Assembly (NCBI RefSeq): GCF_005311025.1
Contig: NZ_CP031747.1
Location: 1,736,001-1,800,000, forward strand
Length of the DNA stretch: 64,000 bases
Origin: Alcaligenes faecalis
GTDB taxonomy: Bacteria > Pseudomonadota > Gammaproteobacteria > Burkholderiales > Burkholderiaceae_B
Direction: 5' to 3'
The stretch's first letter is position 1. Every line of letters starts with the position of its first letter. A program made the position numbers and the translations under genes. Positions 36,736 to 46,372 of this stretch are shown in pieces. The notes under the pieces are model-generated. The model searched no databases, was not told the DNA's origin, and saw only the letters and a list, made by a program, of their open reading frames with translations.

Positions 36736-37298
36736 TGTTTACAGCTTGGTTCGCAGGCTCAAGCCCTGCCCCCAAGCCATCAAAATGATTCAAACGGTCT
36801 ATCCCGAAATCGCTCTAATAGCCATAACAGTCATCAACGGCGAGCATCCGTGCTTGGTCAAAATCCAACAAAAAAGCGGCAAATAAACGCCTCGCTACGG
36901 GCTGCGCTTGCTGCTTGAACAAATCGTCACCCAAAGAGCCTCACAATCTTCCCCGGACGGCCTCATCCAGATGCACACTAGTGCGGGCAAAACCGCGGCT
37001 GGCCTGCCTGGACATAGTCCTTTATTCAGAGGTAAAAGCCGTAGAATCACGCCTTTTCCTGCCAGGAAAATTCACCGATACGCCAGCGTAGCATTCCTGA
37101 AATTGGACTTTTGGGTCCGCCTTAAGGCCCGAGTTTCGGGCTTTCGGCATGCCGCCTGCCAAAAATGAAATGCAATGAGCAATTTTGAAAATTTACTTTT
37201 TCCATTGATACAGAATGTTATGTCTGCCGTACGAATCATATCGATAGATTTTATCTATTCATTGAGTCTGTATTCTGAGGAAATTGGCTACTTGAGCA
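36736..37298. other. Intergenic region without a visible gene
   Basis: About 560 bp. It becomes AT-rich toward 37175-37298, where the regulator's promoter should lie. GGCCCGAGTTTCGGGCTTTCGG near 37120-37145 contains a short GCCCGA/TCGGGC hairpin. No RNA gene was identified. Confidence 0.4.
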
Positions 37299-38228
37299 AT
37301 GCCAGTAAAGGTAGCCGTCTTCGTCAGAAGAAGGGCGCGGGGCTTTATATTGAACAAATACGCCACTATAAAGTATCAGCCAGATCAAAAAATCAGGATT
37401 CTGCTGATCTCCAATAACACTCGACAGCACGAACAACTTCTTCAAGCCCTGCTGGCTGGTGCTTTTCGGGTTTCTGTTGCTGCTGACGGAGTGCAAGGAT
37501 ATACCAAGGCCCAATTAACGCTACCCGAGCTTATCCTGATGGATAAGCAATTGACGGGGATAGACGCTTTGTCCTTGACCCATATGTTGCAAGGATTAAA
37601 AGCCACGGCTCAAATCCCCATCATCATTCTGGATTCACGCATGGATGGCAGCAGCGATGAATGCGTCACTTTTCTAAAGGCTGGTGCGGTTGATTACATT
37701 GGCAATCCGTATGCGGTCGATGAAGTCAAAGAACGTATCAACGTGCCCTTGCGCTGCCCCAAGCAGATGGCGCCTGCACTTGTACCGGGCAAGATGCCAA
37801 GCCAGCGGCCCAGCACGACAGCCGAAACCAGCATGCTGATCCATGCCATTCAGAAAACCATTGATGCCAATCTGGGTGCACCGCCCAGTCAAAAAGAACT
37901 GTGCGATATGTTCAAGATTTCACGTCGAAAAATCATGAATATATTTCAGCGTAATTTTGGCCTAAGTGTGAGCAGTTATATCCGATTGCAGCGTATGTAT
38001 CGGGCCGAGTATTTGCTGAAGACTACGGCCTTGAAAATTGATGTGATTGCAACCGATTTAGGATTTTCCAGCCCGGCCAATTTCTCTACCGCATTCAAAA
38101 CGTATGCGGGAGTGTCTCCCGGAAAATTCCGCCAGGCTATGGAGAAGAACAAACCCTATACAGAAAACACACCATGTATTCGCTCCATGGGCCCACCTGT
38201 TTTCTCATCTGGATGGTGTCCGCCGTAA
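37299..38228 (+). CDS. AraC-type regulator with degenerate receiver domain
   Basis: A 309-residue protein with a response-regulator-like domain (about residues 32-145) and a C-terminal AraC DNA-binding domain (SQKELCDMFKISRRKIMNIF; IDVIATDLGFSSPANFSTAF). The phospho-acceptor Asp is kept (LILMD, near residue 82) but the acidic pair is replaced (LLISNN), and the conserved lysine is Asn (YIGNP). No sensor kinase is adjacent. The start is uncertain: the ATG at 37299 has only a distant GAGGA, and TTG at 37350 fits a shorter 292-residue form. Local base composition is AT-richer than its neighbours. Confidence 0.8.
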   Translation: MPVKVAVFVRRRARGFILNKYATIKYQPDQKIRILLISNNTRQHEQLLQALLAGAFRVSVAADGVQGYTKAQLTLPELILMDKQLTGIDALSLTHMLQGLKATAQIPIIILDSRMDGSSDECVTFLKAGAVDYIGNPYAVDEVKERINVPLRCPKQMAPALVPGKMPSQRPSTTAETSMLIHAIQKTIDANLGAPPSQKELCDMFKISRRKIMNIFQRNFGLSVSSYIRLQRMYRAEYLLKTTALKIDVIATDLGFSSPANFSTAFKTYAGVSPGKFRQAMEKNKPYTENTPCIRSMGPPVFSSGWCPP

Positions 38229-38539
38229 ATGGCAACAGGAAAAGAACAAGGTCCACAGGAGACTCGCGCCAGACTCACACAAAAATAAAACAGCCGAACG
38301 AAACAATGCCAGGAAGGTGATAAAGGAACCCGCCCTTCACGCCTCCACCGTGGCCAGATACAGAAAAAGATGGCTGCACGCCACACAAATCCGGTTTCAG
38401 AGGGTCCGCACTTGCCGCCAAGGGGCAAGGTGATAAAATCGTGGCTACTTGAATAGTTCAATTCAAAACAGATCCGGGACGACCTGGATCTGCCTTTTCA
38501 GTACAGGGACGGCCCTACCTCTTTGGCGGAGCATCCACG
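38229..38539. other. Intergenic region upstream of chaA
   Basis: About 310 bp without a gene. A 7-bp hairpin CAGATCC / GGATCTG (about 38469-38494) is just before the chaA start and may affect its translation or transcription. Confidence 0.35.
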
Positions 38540-39679
38540 ATGGCCCACCCTGCATCACCCTCAACTCAACTCATTACTCCCATCACCTGGCTGCGTCTGC
38601 TCGGTTCCTGGTCCATTGTTGTCCTGTTCATGATTTTCGGCGGGCAATGGCTGGGAGACTCCCTGAACGGCACCACGGCGGCCATCGTCTTTCTGGTGCT
38701 GTTCGTGACCATCCTGGCGGCCTCGTTTGGTGTGGTCCGTGAAGCCGACCACCTGGCCCACCAACTGGGCGAGCCCTACGGCACCCTGATCCTGACCCTG
38801 TCCATTGTGCTGATCGAAGTTATCCTGATTGCCTCGGTACTGCTGGGGCCGGGCGACTTTCCCACCATAGGTCGGGACTCGATCTACGCCGTGATGATGA
38901 TCATCCTGAACCTGATCACCGGCCTGTGTCTGATTGCCGGCGCAGCGCGCAATGGCGATCAGGCGTTCAACCGCCAAGGCACCAATACTTACTTGTCCAT
39001 GATCGTCTTGCTGACCAGTATGGGCCTGATCTTGCCCAACTACACCAGCAATGCGGGTGAGTTCAGCACCACCCAGGCCATTGGCATTTCGGTTCTGACG
39101 GGCCTGGTCTATGCCATCTTTCTGTATCTGCAAATGGGCAGTCACCGCCATGACTATGTGCAGCCCAATCAGGCGATTCAAAGCACTGAAGATACGACAC
39201 CCACACCGCGTGATCCCCAGGCGACTCGCGCGATGCTGATACGCAGTCTGGTGCTGATCGCCCTGATCCTGCCTATCGTCCTGTTGGCACACGATCTGGC
39301 CATTGTGACGGACTACGGTATCGCCGCCTCGGGCGCCCCCGTTGCCGTCGGCGGTGTACTGATCGCAATTATCGTATTCACCCCGGAGTCCATCACTGCG
39401 ATCAAGGCGGCCATGAATAATGAAATGCAGCGCGCCATCAATCTGTGTCTGGGTGCCTTCGTCTCTACCGTGGGGCTGACTGTGCCGGTAGTGCTGATGA
39501 TTGGTCTGATCACCGGCAAGCAAGTGATCATGGGCATCAGCAATATGGAAATCGTGTTGTTTCTGATCACGGCACTGCTCAGTATCTTGAGCTTTAGCAG
39601 CAAGCGAACCTCACCCATTCAAGGCTATATGCATCTGATGGTTTTCGCCGTGTTCGGGCTGCTGCTGTTTTATCCCTGA
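38540..39679 (+). CDS. chaA: Calcium/proton antiporter ChaA
   Basis: A 379-residue CaCA-family exchanger with about 11 helices. The alpha-repeat signature is in LGEPYGTLILTLSIVLIEV and a second repeat around VFTPESITAIKAAMNNEMQRA. Members export calcium or sodium in exchange for protons. The ATG lies 46 bp after the upstream hairpin. A 12-bp imperfect hairpin at 39689-39717 (GCAAACAGAGCC / GGCTTTGTTTGC) follows the stop and may be its terminator. Confidence 0.9.
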   Translation: MAHPASPSTQLITPITWLRLLGSWSIVVLFMIFGGQWLGDSLNGTTAAIVFLVLFVTILAASFGVVREADHLAHQLGEPYGTLILTLSIVLIEVILIASVLLGPGDFPTIGRDSIYAVMMIILNLITGLCLIAGAARNGDQAFNRQGTNTYLSMIVLLTSMGLILPNYTSNAGEFSTTQAIGISVLTGLVYAIFLYLQMGSHRHDYVQPNQAIQSTEDTTPTPRDPQATRAMLIRSLVLIALILPIVLLAHDLAIVTDYGIAASGAPVAVGGVLIAIIVFTPESITAIKAAMNNEMQRAINLCLGAFVSTVGLTVPVVLMIGLITGKQVIMGISNMEIVLFLITALLSILSFSSKRTSPIQGYMHLMVFAVFGLLLFYP

Positions 39680-39811
39680 GAAGAACAAGGCAAACAGAGC
39701 CAAACCGGCTTTGTTTGCACCTATCCAACGGGACAGACAAGCATAGCGGGCCTTCGTGGCCCAAGCGCCTGTCACTCAAGGTCTATGATTTACTGACAGA
39801 AACCGAGCTGC

Positions 39812-40267
39812 TCAGGATCGATCCGGTTCCGAACGAACACACTTGTACTCGAACTCGTTCATACCATCGGCAAAGTCCACGTGCTCCCACCCCAAGCGCG
39901 TAAAAAAGCGGCAGGCACGCTGGTTTTCCGGGAACACAAAAGCCACCCATTTACGACATGGGGGATGGCCTGGCCAAGCCAATACCGCTTCCAGCATGGC
40001 TCCGGCCTGACCATTGCCGCGTAATGGCGGCGCAACAGCAATATCGGTAATTGCATGTGGCAGATTTCGCCCATCTCCCCAGGCACACCCAATCAAACCA
40101 ATGGGCTGACCGTTCTGCTCGGCAACCAGCTGGGCGCCATCGCTTTGGTTCAACACGTGCTCCAGCCACTCCTGATCCAGTGGCCCCAACTCGCGGTTCA
40201 AGTCCTCGTCCTGGAACCATTGCTGTATCCAGTCCCAGTCCGTCGCACGAATTCTTCTGATTTCCAT
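39812..40267 (-). CDS. GNAT family N-acetyltransferase
   Basis: A 151-residue single-domain GNAT protein. The core AITDIAVAPPLRGNGQAGAMLEAVL has the acetyl-CoA-binding pattern (RGNGQA), and FFTRLGWEHVDF ends the fold. Start ATG 40267 (MEIRRIRAT) is preceded by GGGG; the longer in-frame ORF would overlap the LysR gene. The acceptor is unknown. It is 68 bp downstream of the LysR gene on the same strand. Confidence 0.85.
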   Translation of the reverse strand: MEIRRIRATDWDWIQQWFQDEDLNRELGPLDQEWLEHVLNQSDGAQLVAEQNGQPIGLIGCAWGDGRNLPHAITDIAVAPPLRGNGQAGAMLEAVLAWPGHPPCRKWVAFVFPENQRACRFFTRLGWEHVDFADGMNEFEYKCVRSEPDRS

Positions 40268-40335
40268 CGCTACCCCGTTTTGAGTTGTCCGCTGCAGCTT
40301 GGAGCAGCCCCAGACAAAAACGTTCGAGACCAGCC

Positions 40336-41238
40336 TCATTCCAAGGCGGAATGACGCAACAAATTTTCCAGCCAATCCGCAAACACCTGAAAACGACGCG
40401 ACAAGTGTTGGCGATGCAAATACAGCAAGGACATGGGCATGGGAGCGGCACGGTGATCCGGTAGCACCTCCACCAATTCACCTGATTGCAAATGCGCCTG
40501 CACATCGTAAGCAGGGATCTGAATTAGCCCCAAGCCGGACAGACAGCAGGCAATATAGGCCTCGGCATTATTCACCGTCACACGACCTGGCAGATCCAGC
40601 ACCTGACGCTTGTCCTGCTCCATCCACTCCCAAGGAGCCACACGCTCGCTGGTGGGCGAGGCATAACGCACCACTTGATGGTTTTCCAGATCCGTTGGCG
40701 TCTGGGGCATGCCATAACTGGCAAGATAAGCGGGGCTGGCTACATTGATCAAGGGCAAGCTGCCCATTTTTCTAGCGATCAGGCCCGAATCACTTAGGGG
40801 TCCCACTCGCAGCACACAATCCACCTGCTCCTCGATCAGATTCACCTCGCGGTCCGTCACGCCCAGATGCACATGGACATGCGGATAGCGCTCCAGAAAC
40901 TCCGGCAGCGCAGGTGCCACAATCAGGCGGCCTACCCGCCCCGGCACATCCACCTTGATCGTGCCACTAGGCCCCACACTGGCTTGGCGAAACAGGTTTT
41001 CGGTTTCCTGCACATCGGCAATCACGCGCAGACAGCGCTCGTAAAACGCCGCACCATCTTGCGTGACTGTCACTTTGCGGGTGGTGCGATTCAACAGGCG
41101 AGCGCCCACTCGCCCTTCCAGCTCCTGAATGGCGGCCGACACCGAAGAGCGCGGCATACCCAAGGTATCCGCCGCGCGGGTGAAATTGGCACACTCCACG
41201 ACCCGCGTAAAGATGCGAAACAGGTCAATGCGGTCCAT
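40336..41238 (-). CDS. LysR-family transcriptional regulator
   Basis: A 300-residue LysR protein with the winged-helix N-terminus (FRIFTRVVECANFTRAADTLG and SSVSAAIQELEGRVG) and a LysR substrate domain. It is divergent from the SDR gene (193-bp gap) and likely controls it; the gap holds the AT-rich segment expected of a LysR site. Confidence 0.92.
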   Translation of the reverse strand: MDRIDLFRIFTRVVECANFTRAADTLGMPRSSVSAAIQELEGRVGARLLNRTTRKVTVTQDGAAFYERCLRVIADVQETENLFRQASVGPSGTIKVDVPGRVGRLIVAPALPEFLERYPHVHVHLGVTDREVNLIEEQVDCVLRVGPLSDSGLIARKMGSLPLINVASPAYLASYGMPQTPTDLENHQVVRYASPTSERVAPWEWMEQDKRQVLDLPGRVTVNNAEAYIACCLSGLGLIQIPAYDVQAHLQSGELVEVLPDHRAAPMPMSLLYLHRQHLSRRFQVFADWLENLLRHSALE

Positions 41239-41431
41239 AACTTTCTCCAGATAAGCAGCGGCAAAACACGGGCAGAATGGCTAGACCCGGTTGACTCAAG
41301 CGGCGGTGCGTATTGTTCGTTTTTTCAGACAAATGATGTCAGAACTAGATGATTTAAACAATTCCATCGACTTATATCATGAAAAAACGAAAAGGCTTGC
41401 AGCCCGCAGCCCACACTAGCAAGGAGTCATC

Positions 41432-42205
41432 ATGGCAAAGCACAGCATCAAAGGTAAAACCGTTCTGATTGCAGGCGGGGCAAAGAATCTGGGCGGCCTG
41501 ATCGCCCGCGACCTGGCAGAGCAAGGAGCGCGCGCCATTGCCATTCACTACAACAGCGACAGCTCCAAAGCGGATGCCGAAGCCACCGTCAAAGCCATCC
41601 AGGCAACTGGTGCACAAGCCGTCGCCTTCCAGGCCGACTTGCGTTCGGCTAGTGCCATGGAAAAACTGTTTAGCGATACCGTCGCCGCAATTGGCCGCCC
41701 TGATATCGCCATCAACACGGTGGGCAAAGTACTGAAAAAGCCACTGACCGAAGTGAGTGAAGCCGAGTACGAGGAGATGAGCGACATCAACTCCAAAACT
41801 GCTTTTTTCTTCCTGAAAGAAGCCGGCAAACACGTACAGGACAATGGTAAAGTCTGCACCCTGGTCACATCCCTGCTGGGTGCCTTCACCCCCTTTTACG
41901 CCGCGTATGCCGGCACCAAAGCGCCGGTAGAACACTACACCCGCGCCGCCGCCAAAGAATATGGCGCACGCGGTATTTCCGTCACGGCGGTGGGCCCTGG
42001 TCCTATGGATACGCCCTTCTTCTATCCAGCCGAGGGGGAGGATGCCGTGGCCTATCACAGGACCGCGGCCGCCCTGTCCCCCTACTCCAAGACCGGGCTG
42101 ACGGACATTGAAGATGTCGTGCCCTTTATCCGTCATCTGGTCAGTGACGGCTGGTGGATTACCGGCCAGACCATTCTGATCAACGGTGGTTACACCACCA
42201 AGTAA
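41432..42205 (+). CDS. Short-chain dehydrogenase/reductase
   Basis: A 257-residue SDR. The cofactor motif is GGAKNLGG near residue 15, a variant of the usual TGxxxGxG. The catalytic serine is in VTSLLGAF and the Tyr-x-x-x-Lys in AAYAGTKAPVEHYTRA. The C-terminus ends WWITGQTILINGGYTTK as usual. The substrate is unknown. Its divergent LysR regulator suggests an inducible catabolic or resistance role. Confidence 0.9.
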   Translation: MAKHSIKGKTVLIAGGAKNLGGLIARDLAEQGARAIAIHYNSDSSKADAEATVKAIQATGAQAVAFQADLRSASAMEKLFSDTVAAIGRPDIAINTVGKVLKKPLTEVSEAEYEEMSDINSKTAFFFLKEAGKHVQDNGKVCTLVTSLLGAFTPFYAAYAGTKAPVEHYTRAAAKEYGARGISVTAVGPGPMDTPFFYPAEGEDAVAYHRTAAALSPYSKTGLTDIEDVVPFIRHLVSDGWWITGQTILINGGYTTK

Positions 42206-42211
42206 GAAGGC

Positions 42212-42266
42212 AAGCCAGTGTCTGAGCCTGCAAGATCACTGCTTCGGGCTTGAGCACTGGCTTTTC
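42212..42266 (+). terminator. Terminator after the SDR gene
   Basis: AAGCCAGTG (42212-42220) pairs with CACTGGCTT (42255-42263) around a smaller inner stem, followed by TTT. Confidence 0.65.
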
Positions 42267-42334
42267 TCAATACCTGCGCATGGATTTCCAAAAGGCATCC
42301 ACAAGTGGGAATGCCAGCCAGAACGTAACCGCGT

Positions 42335-42544
42335 TCAAGCCCGAGATTCCTGATACGGGTTCTCGAAAATATCTTCTACGGTCTGCTCGAACAAGGCACT
42401 AATCTTGAATGCCAAATCCAGGGACGGTGCATGTTTGCCCGTTTCCAGCGCATTCACCGCCTGCCGGGACACACCCAAACGCTCTGCCAAATCTGCCTGC
42501 GTCCAGTTCGCCTCGGCCCGCAATACACGCAATCGATTTTTCAT
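42335..42544 (-). CDS. HTH (Xre/Cro) transcriptional regulator
   Basis: A 69-residue Cro/C1-type protein. The helix-turn-helix is NWTQADLAERLGVSRQAVNALETGKHAPSL and the tail is DIFENPYQ. It directly abuts the membrane-protein gene, which is the first gene of the pair. The YvaO/RdgB-like pairing of a tiny HTH with a membrane protein is frequent in bacteria, but its physiology is unclear. Probably autoregulates through the operators at 42970-43035. Confidence 0.88.
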   Translation of the reverse strand: MKNRLRVLRAEANWTQADLAERLGVSRQAVNALETGKHAPSLDLAFKISALFEQTVEDIFENPYQESRA

Positions 42545-42955
42545 TTAATCGCTAGTCCGGACAAAGGGTGAAACCAGAGCGAACACAGCCCAAAAGAAGG
42601 GGTAAATCAGCCAGGCAGGAATATGGGGCGCAGCGGCGTAGGTTTCCCCAAAGCCCCAGGCTGTCCACAAGGTCAAGGTTGCGCCTGAGGCCAGCACAAA
42701 GCACTTAGCCACGATCACCCGCACGAACTCATCGCTTTGCGCCATCAAGCGCAAGGTGGCCCAGACTTGTCCGGCCACAGGCAAGGCGACGGCTATGGCA
42801 ATCAGCCAACCAACAGGCCGACCGAGCAGGCTGTCAAACAGGCCCAGAATGGTCAAGGCATTGACCAGGATGTACACGCCCATAAAGAGCAAAGTGCGAA
42901 TCAGATAGCTGCGACCTGGTGACGGCGCAGAGGAAGAGTTACGGTTGGCAAGCAT
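42545..42955 (-). CDS. Four-helix membrane protein paired with the HTH gene
   Basis: A 136-residue protein with about four hydrophobic segments (LLFMGVYILVNALTILGLF, GWLIAIAVALPVAGQVWA, FVRVIVAKCFVLASGATLTL and AWLIYPFFWAVFALV). I do not recognise the function. It is translated first and its stop is adjacent to the HTH start, so it is the likely effector controlled by the HTH protein. Confidence 0.75.
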   Translation of the reverse strand: MLANRNSSSAPSPGRSYLIRTLLFMGVYILVNALTILGLFDSLLGRPVGWLIAIAVALPVAGQVWATLRLMAQSDEFVRVIVAKCFVLASGATLTLWTAWGFGETYAAAPHIPAWLIYPFFWAVFALVSPFVRTSD

Positions 42956-42969
42956 GGTTAAGCACCTGA

Positions 42970-43035
42970 ATGTAAAGTAAACCTGACTTTATAGAAGTCA
43001 AAACTACTTGTCAATAAGTAAGGTTTACTTTACAT
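42970..43035 (-). promoter_or_regulatory. Promoter bracketed by a 15-bp perfect inverted repeat
   Basis: On the minus strand TTGACA (43009-43014) and TAAAGT (42986-42991) are 17 bp apart. ATGTAAAGTAAACCT (42970-42984) and AGGTTTACTTTACAT (43021-43035) lie one on each side as an exact inverted repeat. Repressor bound at both would block or loop the promoter. The HTH protein two genes down is the likely ligand. Confidence 0.6.
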
Positions 43036-43199
43036 TTTTGAATATAGAGCCAGTCAACCAGCAAGCATTCCGATTGGCTGGCTGGTCTATCTGGGCCTAC
43101 ACGTTCTGACCATAAAAACGAGATTTGCAGCTGGCACCTGCGCGCGTTGCTACCCCCCAACACGCAGCCTGGATATAAAGCCACTTGAACAGGCAAAGT

Positions 43200-44147
43200 T
43201 CAAGACCTGCCCGTGTAGCCTAGGGTCGAGGGAGATTGCCCAAACCGCGCCTGAAATAGACGGCTGAAATGAGAGAGGTCCTTGAAGCCACAGGCCATGG
43301 CCACTTCGGTCACCCGTTTAGGTTTCCCGCCCTCCAACAAACGATAGCTCTGGATCAAACGCTGCTCCCACAGCCATTGCATGGGTGTGGTCGCTTCAAG
43401 CGCAAAGAGCCGATACAGAGTGCGAGTCGCCATGGACGAAGCACGGGCAATCTGGTCCACATCCAGCCCATCCTCATGCAAATGTGCACGCATATAAGCC
43501 TGAACCTGCTCCAGCCGCCGCTCCTGACGAGTGCCCCGAGAAAGCGCAGGAGCGTCAGACTCGAATACCGCGGAGAAGATATCCAGCACAGAAGCCGTCA
43601 CACGCTGATCCATACCGTCCGCTGCCGCCTCCCCCATACCAAGCAGTTGCTTGACCAAGGCGCCAGCCATCGGCCCCAGACGCGAGTTGGCTGCAATACG
43701 ACGCGCTGCCAGATTGCTCACCGAGGGCAAGCGCGATGCCAATAAGGGGCGGGGAATCATGACCATGGCCGCGTGAGCCAAAGAGCCCAGCTCCAGATCA
43801 AAAGGCCGAGATTGATCCTGAAGTACCAGATCCCCTGTTCCCAGGCTGACGTAGCGTCCGTCCTGGCTCAGTTGAATATGACCATCCAGCATGAGCCACA
43901 GCATGAAACAATCGCGCTGATCTTTACGGATATCGGCCTGCCGTCTGTTCACCCGTATCGCCTCCCCCTGAGGGGTGGCAGACCAGATGCTGCTCAGGCC
44001 CAAACCACCAAAACTAGTGAGGGTGACCCGCGCCTGAAACTGGGGCCGGGCAATCTGGCTGCACTCGGTCTGTGAAAACTGCCTGCAAGTGACCTCGTGC
44101 CAGTGCTCAAAGCTGTCTCCGGGCTTGACCGCTATGATCGCTGTCAT
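43200..44147 (-). CDS. AraC-family transcriptional regulator
   Basis: A 315-residue protein with an AraC-binding-2-like N-terminal domain and a C-terminal two-HTH domain (IARASSMATRTLYRLFALE; VTEVAMACGFKDLSHFSRLF). The ATG at 44147 has GGAG 8 bp upstream; two earlier in-frame ATGs do not. It is divergent from the cysteine hydrolase gene across a 285-bp gap. Confidence 0.88.
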   Translation of the reverse strand: MTAIIAVKPGDSFEHWHEVTCRQFSQTECSQIARPQFQARVTLTSFGGLGLSSIWSATPQGEAIRVNRRQADIRKDQRDCFMLWLMLDGHIQLSQDGRYVSLGTGDLVLQDQSRPFDLELGSLAHAAMVMIPRPLLASRLPSVSNLAARRIAANSRLGPMAGALVKQLLGMGEAAADGMDQRVTASVLDIFSAVFESDAPALSRGTRQERRLEQVQAYMRAHLHEDGLDVDQIARASSMATRTLYRLFALEATTPMQWLWEQRLIQSYRLLEGGKPKRVTEVAMACGFKDLSHFSRLFQARFGQSPSTLGYTGRS

Positions 44148-44432
44148 AGGTTCAGTCTCCATAATCGGGGCTATCTGCACCGATGGATTAATCGTTTTTC
44201 AACAAGATTACGTCCATTACCCAAAGACAGACAAGCCTTGAAAATACCAAGCCTCAGCTCCCTGCCCGTGTACTGTCCAGGATGGCAGGCACAGTCAAAA
44301 AAAACGTAAAACTGGCAGTGGCAGCCAAGCCAGAACTGCGCCACCCTCCTACTCTACAAGCGTCTATGACACCGGCAGCGGCAATACCAAATACACAGTC
44401 GCCCGGCCGTGAGCAAACCAAAGGAGAATGAA

Positions 44433-45068
44433 ATGGCTATTCAGATTGATCAAATCAACCCCAGCAGCACGGCGGTCATTGTGATCGACATGCAGAACGA
44501 CTTCATCGCACCCGGCGCCCCACTGGAAACACCCATGGGCATGGAGTTGATGCCCCGCCTGCAAAAACTGCTGGGCCACGCTCGCCAAACTGGCATGGAA
44601 GTGATCTTCACCGCCCACGCCCACCGCCGCAACGGCTGCGATATGGGCCTGTTCGGAGAGATTTACCCTCCGATTCAAAACCAGGTGGGGCTGGTAGATG
44701 AGACAGCGGGCGTTGATATCTACCCCGAAGTAGCCCCACAGGGGGATGAAGTCGTCATCAAGAAGCACCGGTACAGCGCGTTCTTTGGCACCGACCTGGA
44801 CATCATCTTGCGTACTCGCAAGATCGACACCGTTGTCATCACCGGCGTGACCACTGAAAACTGCTGCCACGCTACGGCTCGCGATGCCATGTTCCATGGC
44901 TACAAAGTGGCCTTTATCTCTGATGCCACAGGCACCTACAACTACCCGGATATGGGCTTTGGGGCGATTCCGGCTGAAGAAGTACACCGCGTCACCTTGG
45001 GGGTGCTGGCGGTATCCACCGCGCATGTCATGACGACGGATGAGCTGATTCACAAATCCAGACAATAA
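44433..45068 (+). CDS. Isochorismatase-like cysteine hydrolase
   Basis: A 211-residue hydrolase with the catalytic triad visible: Asp in VIVIDMQNDFIAPG, Lys in VVIKKHRYSAFFG, and Cys in VTTENCCHATARDA. AAGGAG lies 7 bp before the ATG at 44433. Members are nicotinamidases, pyrazinamidases, ureidoacrylate amidohydrolases and others; this one's substrate is unclear. Confidence 0.9.
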   Translation: MAIQIDQINPSSTAVIVIDMQNDFIAPGAPLETPMGMELMPRLQKLLGHARQTGMEVIFTAHAHRRNGCDMGLFGEIYPPIQNQVGLVDETAGVDIYPEVAPQGDEVVIKKHRYSAFFGTDLDIILRTRKIDTVVITGVTTENCCHATARDAMFHGYKVAFISDATGTYNYPDMGFGAIPAEEVHRVTLGVLAVSTAHVMTTDELIHKSRQ

Positions 45069-45176
45069 TCACGAACCGGACCAGAACCTGCATGCATTGA
45101 GCCTCCAGCTCATCAGGCAGCACCACAGGTCTTGTGAACTGCCCCACTTTTAAGGATCGCTTCCCAAGACCTGAGG

Positions 45177-46214
45177 TTATTTTTCTTGTGCCACAACAAG
45201 TTGCGCCAGCCGCTGAATGGAGAGCGGCGCACAGCCTTCCGCATCATTGCTGATCGTCACATATGCCGCCTGCCCCGCCCCCGTGATCCCGCGAATCGTG
45301 CGGGCCAGCACCGTGCGAGTATGCACGTCCTCGCTGACAATGGCATCGAAGGGGGTATGCTTTTTTTGAGCATCGGCATAGCCATAAGCACCAAACTCCC
45401 GGTTCAAGTTCCAGCGACACACCAAGGGTCCCGGCCACAAGGCGCGCAAGACGGGCAGTTGCTCTTCAATCGGCGGCATCTTGCCATGCAGCCCCAGACA
45501 AAATGTCGCGCCATTGGCCTTGAGTGTATCGACAAGATGTTGAGTCAACAGCTCTGGATCTCTTACCTCTACCGCAAGCACCACCTGTGAGCCTTGCGGC
45601 AAAGCCTCACGCGCCGCTGCCAGCATCAGCCCCAACTTGTCGAACAACTCTGCCGGACGACTCAACCAGCCCCAGGACAGAGGGCTTAACTGGAAGACCA
45701 AGACGCCCAACTTGGCACGCAAGCCCTCGACTGCAGGCTGCACGAACTGCTCTACAGCCAGACGAATATCCAAAAAGTCCGGATTAGATTTGCGTACCTT
45801 GCCCTGCTCATCACGAACTTGAGCGTCCGTAATCATGGAAGGACATTTCACAACGAAGCGGAAATCTTCATCAACCTGAGCGGCATAGGCGGAATACTGC
45901 GTGACCGTCAAAGGACGCCAGAAGGTGCGATCCACACAGACGGTGCGCATCAAGGGATGCTGGTGATAGGCCTCCAGGCCGTGTTTGGACAAGATGCTCG
46001 ACTCGTACTCGCCATCCCAGATCAAGCCTTCCCAACCGGGGTAGGACCAGGTGGAGACACCGAAACGCAAGGTTTCAGGAAGCTGAGCGGCCAGATCGCT
46101 TAGCTCCAGCGCGGAAGCAGCAAGGCTGACTTTGGTGATTTTGCGTCGGGAAGGAGCAGCGGGCTTTGAGGCGGGTGGCTGGGGAATGGCATCGCCGAAA
46201 AGATCTTCTTGCAT
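45177..46214 (-). CDS. DUF72 domain protein
   Basis: A 345-residue TIM-barrel protein of DUF72 (YecE family). Typical motifs are FGVSTWSYPGWEGLIWDG, FVVKCPSMITDAQV and VFQLSPLSWGW. Function of the family is not established. It ends with a 30-residue C-terminal tail. It neighbours the cysteine hydrolase convergently with 108 bp between. Confidence 0.85.
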   Translation of the reverse strand: MQEDLFGDAIPQPPASKPAAPSRRKITKVSLAASALELSDLAAQLPETLRFGVSTWSYPGWEGLIWDGEYESSILSKHGLEAYHQHPLMRTVCVDRTFWRPLTVTQYSAYAAQVDEDFRFVVKCPSMITDAQVRDEQGKVRKSNPDFLDIRLAVEQFVQPAVEGLRAKLGVLVFQLSPLSWGWLSRPAELFDKLGLMLAAAREALPQGSQVVLAVEVRDPELLTQHLVDTLKANGATFCLGLHGKMPPIEEQLPVLRALWPGPLVCRWNLNREFGAYGYADAQKKHTPFDAIVSEDVHTRTVLARTIRGITGAGQAAYVTISNDAEGCAPLSIQRLAQLVVAQEK

Positions 46215-46372
46215 GCTGGGTATAGTGCCATGGGAGAGAGCTCAAGCAAACTGGGTAAGACCCAAGCCAAACTTGGTTTTTATCATTTTCAACAAAATCC
46301 TAGTTTTATTACTATATTCACGTTCTTTTTAGAATTCTAAAACGTACGAAATTACTGTTTTCACGCCCGTTT

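Noticed and set aside
39689-39717. Terminator after chaA
   Set aside because: A 12-bp imperfect stem exists but no T tract follows, so it is mentioned with chaA and not listed as a terminator.
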